From Cryobacterium fucosi (GTDB lineage: Bacteria; Actinomycetota; Actinomycetes; Actinomycetales; Microbacteriaceae): a stretch of DNA of 64,000 nt. The position numbers and the translations under genes are program-made. Numbering within the stretch: position 1 is the first letter of the stretch; each line of letters starts with the position of its first letter. The stretch is taken from NCBI RefSeq assembly GCF_004403515.1, contig NZ_SOHH01000095.1, forward strand, positions 37,400 through 101,399. Reading direction: 5' to 3'. This document shows, piece after piece, positions 18,533 to 28,018 of this stretch. Under the pieces are notes generated by a model. It had not been told where the DNA came from, ran no database searches, and saw only the letters and a program-made list of their open reading frames with translations.

Positions 18533-19411
18533 ATGAGCAGGATCACCGTGCGGCGCAAGGTCGTTCGCCTGACGGTCGGGCACACCCCCATCACCCGGGA
18601 AGACCTGCTCGCCGTCGAGGAGCCGCTGGAGATCCGGGTGAACGGCCGATCCCTGGCCATCACCATGCGCACCCCGGGCAACGACTTCGATCTGGCCGCC
18701 GGATTCCTCGTCTCGGAGGGCGTGATCACGAAGGGCGAACACTTCTTCGCCGCCCGATACTGCGCCGGCGCCACCGACGAGGGACTCAACACCTACAACG
18801 TGCTCGACGTGTCACTCGCGCCCGGGGTCTCCCCGCCTGACCCGAGCCTGGAGCGGTCCTTCCTCACCACCAGCTCCTGCGGCCTCTGCGGCAAGGCGAG
18901 CATCGACGCCGTGCGCACCAGGTCCTCCTTCCCGGTGGCGGATGACCCGGTGCGGGTCGACGCGGAACTGCTCACCTCCTTCCCCGACCAGTTGCGAACC
19001 ATGCAAACCGTGTTCGAGAAGACCGGCGGACTGCACGCCGCCGCGCTGTTCGATGGCGCCACCGGTCGGATGCTCGTGCTGCGCGAAGACGTCGGCCGTC
19101 ACAACGCGGTGGACAAGGTGATCGGCTGGGCGCTGAAGGAGAACCTGCTGCCACTGACCGGAATGGTGCTGATGGTGTCGAGCCGGGCCAGCTTCGAACT
19201 TGCCCAGAAGGCGATGATGGCCGGCATCCCGGTGCTCGCCGCCGTGTCGGCGCCGTCGTCGCTTGCGGCCGAGTTCGCGGCCGAGGTGGGCCTGACGCTC
19301 GTCGGCTTCCTCCGCGGGAACTCGATGGTGATCTACGCCGGGGCAGAGCGGATCGTCGAGGATGCCCCGGCCGAGGCTCAGCGCCGCGAGGGTCAGCGCA
19401 CCACGGCGTAG
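18533..19411 (+). CDS. fdhD: Formate dehydrogenase accessory sulfurtransferase
   Basis: This 292-residue protein matches FdhD, which transfers sulfur from a cysteine desulfurase to the Moco of formate dehydrogenase. The CGLC motif (Cys116, Cys119) corresponds to the conserved sulfur-carrying pair. GRHNAVDKVIG and SSRASFELAQK are family blocks. AAGGGA lies about ten bases before the ATG. The 3' end overlaps the convergent reductase gene by 19 bp. The likely client is the FdhF-type protein at 20055-22370. Confidence 0.94.
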   Translation: MSRITVRRKVVRLTVGHTPITREDLLAVEEPLEIRVNGRSLAITMRTPGNDFDLAAGFLVSEGVITKGEHFFAARYCAGATDEGLNTYNVLDVSLAPGVSPPDPSLERSFLTTSSCGLCGKASIDAVRTRSSFPVADDPVRVDAELLTSFPDQLRTMQTVFEKTGGLHAAALFDGATGRMLVLREDVGRHNAVDKVIGWALKENLLPLTGMVLMVSSRASFELAQKAMMAGIPVLAAVSAPSSLAAEFAAEVGLTLVGFLRGNSMVIYAGAERIVEDAPAEAQRREGQRTTA

Positions 19412-19926
19412 CGTTCCTGGACCATGCCGCCGCCGATCGGCGCGACGCCCAGGGACTCGAGCTGGACATCCGCCGGGAGCGCCCCGAACAACGAAATGCC
19501 CTCGCCCAGCAGCACGGGCACCCGGCTGATCACGAGGTCGTCGATGAGGCCCACGGCGAGGCAGGACTGGATGACCCGGCCGCCGTCGATGTACACGCGC
19601 TCGGCGCCCGCGGCGGTGAGGGCGGCGATTGCCTCGGGAAGGCTGCGCACCACCGTGACGCGGTCGTCGACCGCGGTGAGGGTGCTGCTGAGCACGATCA
19701 CCTTCATCCGCGTGTACGGCCAGGGGTCGAACGCCGCCACCGCCTCGTAGGTTCCGCGGCCCATCAGCATGTGGTCGATCGTGGCCGCGAACTCCGAGTA
19801 CCCGCCGTCGCCGGTGGGCCCCGGCCGGTCGATGAGCCAGTCGAGCGCACCGTTGGGTCGGGCGATGTAGCCGTCGACGCTCGTCGCGATGAAGACGTGG
19901 CCGGTCCAGGTGCGCTGCTCGGTCAT
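19393..19926 (-). CDS. Dihydrofolate reductase / RibD C-terminal family protein
   Basis: This 177-residue protein has the DHFR/RibD-C fold signatures SVDGYIA near residue 18 and MGRGTYE in the middle. Such stand-alone proteins are probable NAD(P)H-dependent reductases of unknown substrate. GGAGG precedes the ATG. It overlaps the fdhD 3' end tail to tail and lies downstream of the molybdoenzyme gene, separated by a strong hairpin. Confidence 0.8.
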   Translation of the reverse strand: MTEQRTWTGHVFIATSVDGYIARPNGALDWLIDRPGPTGDGGYSEFAATIDHMLMGRGTYEAVAAFDPWPYTRMKVIVLSSTLTAVDDRVTVVRSLPEAIAALTAAGAERVYIDGGRVIQSCLAVGLIDDLVISRVPVLLGEGISLFGALPADVQLESLGVAPIGGGMVQERYAVVR

Positions 19927-19988
19927 GGGGGATCCTCCGTGGGTTGTCGGGCCATTGTCGCAGGGGCTACCTCGGCGCGCCCGAGACC

Positions 19989-20022
19989 GCAGCCCGCGAC
20001 CGCCGCCGCGGTCGCGGGCTGC
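19989..20022 (-). terminator. Perfect 15-bp hairpin after the FdhF-type gene
   Basis: GCAGCCCGCGACCGC (19989-20003) pairs exactly with 20008-20022 across a 4-base loop. It lies 32 bp past the stop of the 20055-22370 gene and before the next minus-strand gene. There is no long U-run, as is common in high-GC terminators. Confidence 0.65.
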
Positions 20023-20054
20023 GGAAGCGGGCGCGGCGCGCGGGTCGGCTCAGC

Positions 20055-22370
20055 TCAGCTCAGCTGCAGCACCTCGGCCGGCTCGTGCGCGATGAACCGC
20101 ACGGCCATGGCCTTGTAGCCGGGGGTGTTCGACTCGCGGGCGACCAGCTCCCGGTGCATCAGGGCGTTCGCCTCGGGGAAGTATGCCGCCGCGCAGCCGC
20201 GCGGGGTCGGGTAGACCACCAGGCGGAATTCGTTCGCCCGGCGTTCCTCGCCCCGGAAGGTGCTGATCACGTCGACGAGATCGCGGTCGGCGAAGCCGAG
20301 CTCCGTGGCGTCGTCCTGGTGGATCAGGATGACCCGGCGGCCGCCCGAGATACCGCGGTAGCGGTCATCCAGCCCGTAGAAGGTGGTGTTGTACTGGTCG
20401 TGGCTGCGGATGGTCTGCAGAATCAGGTGCCCCGCCGGCGGGGTCAGATACTCGAGCGGGCTGACCGTGAACCGGGCCCGGCCGATGTCTGTGGCGAAGC
20501 TGCGGGTGTCGCGCGGGGGATTGGGCAGCACGAAACCGTTCTTCGTCTTGAGCCGCTTGTTGAAGTCGGCGAAGCCGGGCAACACCCGGGAGATGTGGTC
20601 TCGGATGAGGTCGTAGTCCTCCGCCATCGCCTTCCAGTCGACCACGTGGTCGTGGCCCAGGGTGGCGGTGGCCATCCGCGCGACGATGACCGGCTCGGCG
20701 AGCAGATGTTCGGAGACCGGCTCCAGCCGGCCCTGCGTCGTGCGCACGACCGACATCGAGTCCTCGACCGAGAGCACCTGGCGGCCGCCGGGATGCTTGT
20801 CGTCGGTGTCCGTGCGGCCGAGCGTCGGCAGGACCAGCGACGTCGTCCCGTGCATGATGTGGGAGCGGTTCGGCTTGGTCGACACGTGCACCGTCAGCCC
20901 CACCCGCTGCATTGCGGCCTCGAGGGCCTCGGTGTCGGAGCAGGCGAGCGCGAAGTTGCCGCCCATCGAGACGAACACGTCGACGTCGTCGTTCTCGAAC
21001 GCCTCGACCGTGTCGACGGAGTCGAGCCCGTGCTCGCGCGGGGTCTCGATGCCGAATTCCTTGTCGAGCGCGGCGAGCATCCACTCGTGCGGCTTCTCCC
21101 AGATGCCCATCGTGCGGTCGCCCTGCACATTGGAGTGGCCGCGCACCGGGCAGGCACCCGCGCCGGGCTTGCCGAAGTTGCCCTGCAGCAGGAGCAGGTT
21201 GATGATCTCCTTGAGCGTGTTCACGGAGTGGGGCTGCTGGGTGAGGCCGAGCGCCCAGCATATGATCGTGGCCTTCGAGGCGACCAGGAGCCGCGCGACC
21301 GTGGCGATCTGCAGCCTGGACAGGCCGGTCGCCTTCTCGGTCTCGTCCCAGTCGATCACCTGGCGGGCGGCCCGGTACTCGTCCAGACCGGCGGTGTTGG
21401 CTTCGACGAAGGCGTGGTCGACGACGGAGCCGGGCACCCGCTCCTCCTCCTCGAGCAGCAGGTGGCCGAGCGCCTGGAACAGGGCCAGGTCGCCGCCGAC
21501 CTTGATCTGCAGGTATTCGCCGGCGAGGGCGGTGCCGTCGCCGACGAGGCCGGACACCGATTGCGGGTCCTTGAAGTTGAACAGCCCGGCCTCCGGCAGC
21601 GGGTTGACGGCCACGATCTTGCCGCCGTTGTCCTTGCACTCCTTGAGCGCCGACAGCATCCGCGGGTGATTGGTGCCCGGGTTCTGGCCGACGACCAGGA
21701 TCAGCTCGGCCTCGTGGATGTCTTCGAGGGAGACCGTGCCCTTGCCGATGCCGATCGTGGGGTTCAATGCCGATCCCGACGACTCGTGGCACATATTGGA
21801 GCAGTCCGGCAGGTTGTTCGTGCCGATCGAGCGGGCGAACAGCTGGTAGAGGAATGCCGATTCGTTGGCGGTGCGACCGGAGGTGTAGAACACGGTGCGG
21901 TCCGGTGTCGTCGCCCGGATCCTCTCGCCGATCAGCTCAAAGGCGTCGTTCCAGGTGATCTGCGAGTAGTGAGTGTCGCCGGGCCGGATGACCACCGGAT
22001 GCGTGATCCGGCCCTGGTTGCCGAGCCAGTACTCGGTCTTCGTTGCCAGTTCCTCGATCGAATGCTCGGCCCAGAACGCCGGCGTCACGGTGCGCACCGT
22101 GCTTTCCTCGGCGACGGCCTTGGCGCCGTTCTCGCAGAACTCGGCCGTCTTGCGGTGGCCCTGCGACTCCGGCCAGGCACAGCCGGGGCAGTCCGTGCCG
22201 TCGCGTTGGTTCAACCGCAGCAGCGCGCGGGCGGTGCGGCTGACCCCGGCCTGGGCAACCCCGCGTTCGAGCGCGACCGCCACGGCCTCCAGCCCGGCCG
22301 CGGACTTCTTGGGCTTCTTGACGCGCAGGTTGTCCTCGTTGATGTCTTCGATCGGTGCGCGACGTGTCAT
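20055..22370 (-). CDS. FdhF/YdeP-family molybdopterin oxidoreductase
   Basis: This 771-residue molybdenum enzyme of the formate-dehydrogenase-like YdeP group (TIGR01701 type) carries molybdopterin oxidoreductase and C-terminal dinucleotide-binding domains. Visible features are CPGC at 61-64, a further Cys79, and the conserved CSNMC (Cys190, Cys194) where selenocysteine-containing homologues differ. It lacks the full N-terminal [4Fe-4S] ferredoxin set of E. coli FdhF, and no electron-transfer subunit is adjacent. Activity on formate is suggested by fdhD and fdhA nearby but is not proven; E. coli YdeP is linked to acid resistance. CAGGA lies upstream of the ATG. Confidence 0.85.
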   Translation of the reverse strand: MTRRAPIEDINEDNLRVKKPKKSAAGLEAVAVALERGVAQAGVSRTARALLRLNQRDGTDCPGCAWPESQGHRKTAEFCENGAKAVAEESTVRTVTPAFWAEHSIEELATKTEYWLGNQGRITHPVVIRPGDTHYSQITWNDAFELIGERIRATTPDRTVFYTSGRTANESAFLYQLFARSIGTNNLPDCSNMCHESSGSALNPTIGIGKGTVSLEDIHEAELILVVGQNPGTNHPRMLSALKECKDNGGKIVAVNPLPEAGLFNFKDPQSVSGLVGDGTALAGEYLQIKVGGDLALFQALGHLLLEEEERVPGSVVDHAFVEANTAGLDEYRAARQVIDWDETEKATGLSRLQIATVARLLVASKATIICWALGLTQQPHSVNTLKEIINLLLLQGNFGKPGAGACPVRGHSNVQGDRTMGIWEKPHEWMLAALDKEFGIETPREHGLDSVDTVEAFENDDVDVFVSMGGNFALACSDTEALEAAMQRVGLTVHVSTKPNRSHIMHGTTSLVLPTLGRTDTDDKHPGGRQVLSVEDSMSVVRTTQGRLEPVSEHLLAEPVIVARMATATLGHDHVVDWKAMAEDYDLIRDHISRVLPGFADFNKRLKTKNGFVLPNPPRDTRSFATDIGRARFTVSPLEYLTPPAGHLILQTIRSHDQYNTTFYGLDDRYRGISGGRRVILIHQDDATELGFADRDLVDVISTFRGEERRANEFRLVVYPTPRGCAAAYFPEANALMHRELVARESNTPGYKAMAVRFIAHEPAEVLQLS

Positions 22371-22601
22371 GCATCCATCCTGCCCCCAATGATCGGCAAA
22401 TGGGCGCGGCGGGGGAGTCTCGGCTGATTCCCAGCCGGTTTCTGCACGCTGGTCAGGTCAATGGCGTTGACTCGATCGGGTGCGAATTCGCCGACCGGCA
22501 ATCCGAGCGGTTTCTCGTTCCGAAGTATCATCGGCAGCACCGCAGCACCGCAGCACCGCCAACGACCGACCGCTCGCACCCGACGACAGGGAGAACGCTC
22601 C
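22371..22601. other. Divergent promoter region, no gene
   Basis: This 231-bp gap separates the divergent molybdoenzyme and glycosyltransferase genes and should hold promoters for both. A short tandem repeat of CAGCACCG-like octamers occurs at about 22531-22558. No clear operator is seen. Confidence 0.5.
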
Positions 22602-24839
22602 GTGGGAACCCACACGACCCTGGATACCATGCGTCAGGCCCGATCGATCCTGGCCGGGATTCGGGCCGCCGACGACCTGACCGTCGCCGCGAGCAGGGAC
22701 GGCGGCGTGCGCGCCGTACGCCTGCTCGCCCAGGCTGCGGTCGACCCGGGCGACCAGCTCACCGCGATCGCGGCGATCCACTCGCTCGCCCAGGTCTTCG
22801 ACGAATCCGCGGACGACGTGCTGGTCTCCCTGCTCGGCCACGACACCCTGTTCATCCGCGAGCACGCGGCGTGGGCCTTCGGGGCCCGCCTTCCCCGCCT
22901 CGACGCCATCTCAGGGCTGGTGACCATGGTCGTCGCCGGCGGCTTCCCCGGGATGATCGCCCAGCGCACCCTCGAACAGTGGGCGTCGTCGGTGCCGGAG
23001 CACGTGGGACTCGCCGTCGAGGGAGCCCTGGTGGGTGTCGGCGAGGCCGGGGCCCGGTCCCGCCTGGTCGAGACGATCGGCCTCGTCACCGGCCGCATCC
23101 CGGAACGCTTGCTGCGCCGCATCGCCGTCGACCCGGCCGAGGCGACCGAGGTGCGCGTTGCCGCGATCGCCGCCCTCGGCGACCTCGGCCCGAACGACGC
23201 CAACATCGCGATCGTCACCGACCTTGCCCTGGGCGAGAATGTGCTCGCCGAGGTGGCCAGGCTGGCCCTGGACGACCTGACCGTGCCGAGCTATCCGCGC
23301 GCGCCGTGGAGCCAGGGGGCCACCATCGCCCAGCTTTTCCTGCACGCCGACATCGACCGTGACCTCAGCCAGGTCGGCGCCGGCGACAACGGCGGCATCG
23401 CCACCCTGCTCGTGCGCCTCGGCGACGCGCTCGTCGCCGGCCCCACGCCGGGAGAGGACGCCTTCCTGCCCGACGGTGAGGATGCCCGCAGGGAGCAGCG
23501 GGTCGAACGCGTGCTCACGGTCTCCAGGGGCGGCTTCGCCGACGCCCTGGACTGCCTCCCCGAGGTCGGCTCCACCCTGGCCGGTCACGCCTTCGCGACC
23601 GTCCCGTTCCTCGGCGAGCCGGTCGCCTCGGTCGACGCCTGGCCGCGCCGGATCGCCGCCCAGCGCGGCATCAGGCGCATCCTCCGCGCCGCGGGCACGG
23701 TCGACGCGATCCACCTGCGGATGGCGGATGTCGGCACCCTTGCCGCCTCCACCGTGGCCCGGGAGCTGGACATCCCCATCGTGTTCACGGTGGCGCCCGA
23801 CCCGCACAGCGTCATCCACTCGCTGGATGCCGCTGGCGCCCTGACCCGCGCGAACTTCGGCACGGTCGACGAGACCGAGCACTTCTGGTTCCGGGTGCGG
23901 CTGGTGCAGCGGTTGGCAGCGGATGCCGCACACACCGTGTTCTTCCCCCGGCCCGACCTGCGGCGCGACATGCGCGACCTCGTCGGAATCGACATCCGGC
24001 AGCATCCGGAACGCCACTCGGTGATCGCGGAGGGCATCGACCTGGCCGTGATCGAGCGTTCCCTCACGGATGCTGCGGCGTCCATTGACGACTCCGCCAC
24101 CGGCGGCCCCGATCGGCTGAGCGCGACCGGCGCCGTCGCATTCGCCGCACTCGACGACTTGCTCGCGACCCTCCCAGCCGAGCGACGGGGACTGCCGCTG
24201 GCCATCACTGCGGGTCGGCTGCACCGGGTGAAGGGCATGGCCGCCCTCGTGGAGGCCTGGTCGGCGGACCCGGTGCTGTCCGCTGCCTGCAACCTGCTCA
24301 TCGTCGGCGGAGACCTGCGCACCCCGTCGGCCGACGAGCGCGCCCAACTGGACCGGATGGCCGCGGCCGTTCCACCCGCCGAGGCCGCCGGGAGGGGGCT
24401 GCTGCTCGCCGGGCACCGCAGCAACGACACCGTGGCCCGGTGGTTCGCTGCCGCGCGCCTCGGCCGACCAGGCCTGGCCGCCCCGAACGGCGTGTACGTC
24501 TGCGCCAGCGTGAAGGAGGAGTTCGGGATCGCCCTGCTCGAGGCCATGGCGACCGGCCTCTCGGTGGTCGCGCCGCACTCCGGCGGACCGGCCACCTACG
24601 TGCAGGAGGGAGTGACGGGCTTCCTCGTGGACACCGGCAAACCGGCTGCGCTGGCAGGCGGGATCACCGATGCCCTCACGATCGCCTCCGGACCGTTCGG
24701 GGCGGAATACGCCGAGCGCGCCCGCGAGATGGTGGCCCGCTCGTTCACGATCCAGGCCATGGCGACCACGCTGGCGGCGGTGTACCGGGAGGTCTCCATC
24801 ACCGACGGACCGAATGCCTGGGCGATGAGCCTGATATGA
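22602..24839 (+). CDS. HEAT-repeat / GT4 glycosyltransferase fusion
   Basis: This 745-residue protein has two parts. Residues about 10-235 are alanine-rich helical repeats of HEAT/armadillo type. Residues about 270-745 resemble GT-B retaining glycosyltransferases of the sucrose-synthase/GT4 kind, with AGRLHRVKG and the donor-site block KEEFGIALLEAMA...GGP near the C-terminus. The GTG start at 22602 follows AGGGAG by eight bases; the frame is open further upstream but that part looks non-coding. No signal peptide is seen, so it is probably cytoplasmic. It overlaps the next glycosyltransferase (ATGA), so the two products probably work together. Acceptor and product are unknown. Confidence 0.75.
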   Translation: MGTHTTLDTMRQARSILAGIRAADDLTVAASRDGGVRAVRLLAQAAVDPGDQLTAIAAIHSLAQVFDESADDVLVSLLGHDTLFIREHAAWAFGARLPRLDAISGLVTMVVAGGFPGMIAQRTLEQWASSVPEHVGLAVEGALVGVGEAGARSRLVETIGLVTGRIPERLLRRIAVDPAEATEVRVAAIAALGDLGPNDANIAIVTDLALGENVLAEVARLALDDLTVPSYPRAPWSQGATIAQLFLHADIDRDLSQVGAGDNGGIATLLVRLGDALVAGPTPGEDAFLPDGEDARREQRVERVLTVSRGGFADALDCLPEVGSTLAGHAFATVPFLGEPVASVDAWPRRIAAQRGIRRILRAAGTVDAIHLRMADVGTLAASTVARELDIPIVFTVAPDPHSVIHSLDAAGALTRANFGTVDETEHFWFRVRLVQRLAADAAHTVFFPRPDLRRDMRDLVGIDIRQHPERHSVIAEGIDLAVIERSLTDAAASIDDSATGGPDRLSATGAVAFAALDDLLATLPAERRGLPLAITAGRLHRVKGMAALVEAWSADPVLSAACNLLIVGGDLRTPSADERAQLDRMAAAVPPAEAAGRGLLLAGHRSNDTVARWFAAARLGRPGLAAPNGVYVCASVKEEFGIALLEAMATGLSVVAPHSGGPATYVQEGVTGFLVDTGKPAALAGGITDALTIASGPFGAEYAERAREMVARSFTIQAMATTLAAVYREVSITDGPNAWAMSLI

Positions 24840-26149
24840 CACTGTTGATCATCAGCCCCGACTACGCCTCCCATCTCTTTCCCCTGGCCACCCTCGGCAC
24901 CGCCTGGCAGCAGGCCGGTGAGCGCGTCGTCGTGGCCAGCGGCCCCGCCACGGCCGACATCGTGCGAGCGTTCGGTTTCGAACGGATCAACCTGCAACTG
25001 GGCCGGGGCTCGAACCCGGGCACGATCCGGGCCGAGCAGCAGCCGAGCGGCGAAGACGATGCCCTCCGCGGGTTCTTCGCCGCGACCCGCCGCGGCATGG
25101 TGGAGACGCTCTTGTTCCAGGCCGAGGCGCGAAGCAACGACCTGCTCTGGAACCCGGCCCCGGTCGCCCGCGAGGTGCAGCGGATCGTGAACGAGGTGCA
25201 GCCCGACCACGTGATCGTCGACCACCTCGCGTTCAGTGCCCGGCTCGCGCTGCGGAGTGCGGGCATCCGTCACGCCGACGTCGTGCTCGGGCACCCGTCC
25301 GCGTTGCCGGTGGGCGACGAGGTCTACGGTTACCCGCCGGACTGGCCGGTGGCGTTCCGGCCCGGCCCGGCAGCGCTGGAGGCCCTTCGATCGGCGTGCG
25401 ACGACGTGCGCGACGCGTTCACGGCCCAATGGAACGACGCCCTGCGGAGCCTCGACCCCGCGGCGATCCCCAGCCGGGACGCCTTCACGGAGTCGGGCGA
25501 CGTGCTCCTGCTCAACTACCCGGCCGAACTGCACGACCCGGCGCGCACCGCCCTGCTGCCGCCGCACGCCTTCCTCGGCTCCGCGGTGCGTGAGGAGGCC
25601 GTCGACGACCAGGTCGAGCGGTGGCTGACCGCCGGCGACCTGCCGGTCGTTTATCTGAGCTTCGGCAGTTTCCTCTCCGTGCGCGGCGACGTGCTCGCCC
25701 GGGTCGCGGAGGCGCTGCGCGGGCTCGACGTGCGGGTTGCCATCGCCACCGGTGCGACCGACCCGGCCGAGCTCGGGCCGATCCCCGGTTCCTGGCTCGT
25801 GCGCGGGTTCCTGCCCCAGGTCACCCTGCTCCGTCACGCGGCCCTCGCCGTCACCCACGGCGGAAACAACAGCGTCACCGAGGCGATGACCGCCGGGGTT
25901 CCGCTGGTGGTGCTCCCGTTCTCGACCGACCAGTTCGCCGGCGCCGCCGCCCTGGAGACGGCAGGATTCGGGCTCTCCTTCGACCCGAACGTCGTGACGG
26001 CCGACGAGCTGCGTGCGGCGGCCGAGGCCCTGCTCGCCCTCGACGGAGCGGCCAGGCTGCGCCTGGACCGGCTGCGCGCATCCCTCGCCGACGGTGAAGG
26101 GCCGCGCCGCGCCCGTGAGGCGCTCCTGGCCGTTCCCGTGGTGGGCTAG
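24836..26149 (+). CDS. UDP-glycosyltransferase-like protein (GT1/MGT family)
   Basis: This 437-residue GT-B protein has an N-terminal acceptor domain and a C-terminal donor domain. The donor motif is THGGNNSVTEAMTAGVP, followed by P-STDQ, as in macrolide, sterol and natural-product glycosyltransferases. Its ATG overlaps the upstream stop (ATGA), making a two-gene unit with the HEAT/GT4 fusion. No biosynthetic gene for an aglycone lies nearby. A glycolipid or compatible-solute-type product is possible but unsupported. Repeat cluster 2 follows the stop. Confidence 0.85.
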   Translation: MTLLIISPDYASHLFPLATLGTAWQQAGERVVVASGPATADIVRAFGFERINLQLGRGSNPGTIRAEQQPSGEDDALRGFFAATRRGMVETLLFQAEARSNDLLWNPAPVAREVQRIVNEVQPDHVIVDHLAFSARLALRSAGIRHADVVLGHPSALPVGDEVYGYPPDWPVAFRPGPAALEALRSACDDVRDAFTAQWNDALRSLDPAAIPSRDAFTESGDVLLLNYPAELHDPARTALLPPHAFLGSAVREEAVDDQVERWLTAGDLPVVYLSFGSFLSVRGDVLARVAEALRGLDVRVAIATGATDPAELGPIPGSWLVRGFLPQVTLLRHAALAVTHGGNNSVTEAMTAGVPLVVLPFSTDQFAGAAALETAGFGLSFDPNVVTADELRAAAEALLALDGAARLRLDRLRASLADGEGPRRAREALLAVPVVG

Positions 26150-26163
26150 CACGCTGGACGAGC

Positions 26164-26330
26164 GTGCCCCGGTGGTCGAGCTTGCCCCGGTGGTCGAGCG
26201 TGTCGAGACCGGGATTTCGACAGGCTCAATCACCGTCGGTGGTCGAGCGTGCCCCGGTGGTCGAGCGTGTCGAGACCGGGATTTCGACAGGCTCAATCGC
26301 CGTCGGTGGTCGAGCTTGTCGAGACCCGGC
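26164..26330. repeat. GGTGGTCGAG-family repeat cluster 2
   Basis: The cluster holds about five GGTGGTCGAG units and two TTTCGACAGGCTCAATC partner arms, arranged as a roughly 65-bp tandem block. It lies at the convergent ends of the GT1 gene and the DUF2017 gene, where it probably works as a bidirectional hairpin. Confidence 0.8.
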
Positions 26331-26334
26331 CCGA

Positions 26335-26883
26335 TCACACGTCGATGGCGTAGACCAGGGATTCCTGCACCATCCCGAACCATTCGTAGACGTCCCGCAG
26401 GAACGGGGCCTCATCGTCGTCTCGCCGCGGCCGGCCGTCCGGACCGATGTCGAGGCGCTCGGCCAACGTCAGGCGCAGGTCGGTGAGGGTGCGCAGCCAT
26501 GACTGCACGTCGGGCGGGTCAAGCACGATCGCCAGCGGGGCGTCGTCCGGCGAGTCGTGGAGCAGGGCCTCGTCCGGTTCGTCGGAGATCGGATCCAGCG
26601 GTTCCTCACCCAGGGTCGCCAGGACCACCTTCGCGTTGAGCACCTTGCGGTCGAGGAGATCGCCGGCGGTGAAGCGACGGAACTCCGCCGCGGCCTCCGG
26701 GTCGCCCCGGTAGGCATCCGGGAGCAGCCGTTTCAGGGCCGGGTCGGCGGTCGGTCCGGGAGCGTGGGCATCGGCGGCCTCCAGCAGCTCCACCAGCTGG
26801 CTGGTGGCGAGGCGGAGCAGCCCCACCTCGACCAGTTCGAAGTGCGCGGACACGCGACCCTCCGCGGACGGCTCGAATTGCAT
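26335..26883 (-). CDS. DUF2017 family protein downstream of clpS
   Basis: This 182-residue acidic, mostly helical protein matches the actinobacterial DUF2017 family, which is regularly found directly after clpS. It has no signal peptide or membrane helix. The ATG overlaps the clpS stop (TGATG). A link to regulated proteolysis is inferred only from this context. Confidence 0.82.
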   Translation of the reverse strand: MQFEPSAEGRVSAHFELVEVGLLRLATSQLVELLEAADAHAPGPTADPALKRLLPDAYRGDPEAAAEFRRFTAGDLLDRKVLNAKVVLATLGEEPLDPISDEPDEALLHDSPDDAPLAIVLDPPDVQSWLRTLTDLRLTLAERLDIGPDGRPRRDDDEAPFLRDVYEWFGMVQESLVYAIDV

Positions 26884-27167
26884 CACGAGTCGGCCCTGGC
26901 CAGCGTCGCCCACAGGCCGTAGCCGTGCATGGCCTCGACGTGTCGTTCCATGGCCTCCCGGTTGCCCGTGGCGACCACGGCCCGGCCGGTGTTGTGCACC
27001 TGCAGCATGAGGCGTTCCGCCTCCTCGGCGGTGACCCCGAAATAGCTGCGGAAGACGTAGGCGACGTAGGACATCAGGTTCACCGGGTCGTCCCAGACGA
27101 TCGTGATCCACGGGCGGTCCAGTGACACCGTCTCCTGCAGATCCGGGCGTTCGACAGTCTTCGGCAC
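26883..27167 (-). CDS. clpS: ATP-dependent Clp protease adaptor ClpS
   Basis: This 94-residue adaptor delivers N-degron substrates to the Clp unfoldase. The family core [15 protein letters not shown] and a downstream [11 protein letters not shown] segment are present. The GTG at 27167 is the first possible start, because an in-frame TGA lies just upstream, but its ribosome site is poor. A GTG 39 bases further in, preceded by AGGAG, is an alternative. It is coupled to DUF2017. Confidence 0.93.
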   Translation of the reverse strand: MPKTVERPDLQETVSLDRPWITIVWDDPVNLMSYVAYVFRSYFGVTAEEAERLMLQVHNTGRAVVATGNREAMERHVEAMHGYGLWATLARADS

Positions 27168-27245
27168 CCCTCAAGGCTCCCACGACGGGGAACGGAATTC
27201 CACCGAGTCCAAGCCGCGATCCGCCTCCGCATCGTCCGGGCCGGG

Positions 27246-27935
27246 TCAGGGCGCGTGATGCGGCCGGCCGGCCGCGTGGCCGAGCGCCGTGACGACCAGG
27301 GTGATCACCGCCGACAGGGCGACCCCCCAACCGATGTGCGCCATCAGCAGCAGGGCGCCGACCGCGGCGCCGGCGCCGATCAGCACGATGGCGGCGAGCC
27401 GGCGGAACCAGGGCTGGCCCTTGCCGCCGCCGAGCCGGGAGTCGGCGGCGAAGCCCGTGATGGTCGAGGTGACCACCACCGTGGTCACGTCCTTCACCCC
27501 GATGTGGCGGGCGATCGACGCCTGCAGGCCCATCACCGCGGCGAGGAAGCCCGTGATCACGAGGTCGAAGGGGGCCGGCGGCCGGCCGCCGCCGAGGAAC
27601 AGGGCGATCGAGAGGGCGGCCATGACCAGACCCTGCACGCCGAAGAGCACGCTGGCGTGCGTCGTCCAACCGATCGCGACCGGTCGCAGCACCCGCCCGC
27701 CGACGGCGGCGCCGAGCATGAACGTGAACAGCGCGAGCAGCGGGCCGGCGACCGGCAGGTTGTTCGCCCCGGCCAGGGCCATGCCGAGGATCACGACGTT
27801 GCCGGTCATGTTGCCGGTGAACACCCGGTCCAGGCCGAGGTAGCCCACGGCATCCGCCACGCCGGTGGAGAAGGTGAGCGCGAGCATGAGCCCCAGGTGC
27901 AGGTTCGCGGGGTGGCGGCGGAGTGTCTCGAGCAC
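27246..27935 (-). CDS. DUF1275 (YoaK-like) membrane protein
   Basis: This 229-residue integral membrane protein has about six hydrophobic helices and the DUF1275 features GVADAVGYLGLD and FTGNMTGNVV near the N-terminus. The function is unknown; transport has been suggested for the family. The GTG at 27935 with AAGGA four bases upstream is chosen over earlier in-frame codons in a low-complexity stretch. Confidence 0.85.
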   Translation of the reverse strand: MLETLRRHPANLHLGLMLALTFSTGVADAVGYLGLDRVFTGNMTGNVVILGMALAGANNLPVAGPLLALFTFMLGAAVGGRVLRPVAIGWTTHASVLFGVQGLVMAALSIALFLGGGRPPAPFDLVITGFLAAVMGLQASIARHIGVKDVTTVVVTSTITGFAADSRLGGGKGQPWFRRLAAIVLIGAGAAVGALLLMAHIGWGVALSAVITLVVTALGHAAGRPHHAP

Positions 27936-28018
27936 GGGATCCTTAGGAAGCGGTGACGGCCGGGGAACGCGGCGGCGGGCGCGGGAACCCCCATGATTCC
28001 ACGGATGCCGCCCGGGAG

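Noticed and set aside
19944..22427. 827-codon plus-strand open frame over the FdhF-type gene
   Set aside because: It is the antisense shadow of an intact 771-residue molybdoenzyme; composition is low-complexity with no domain.
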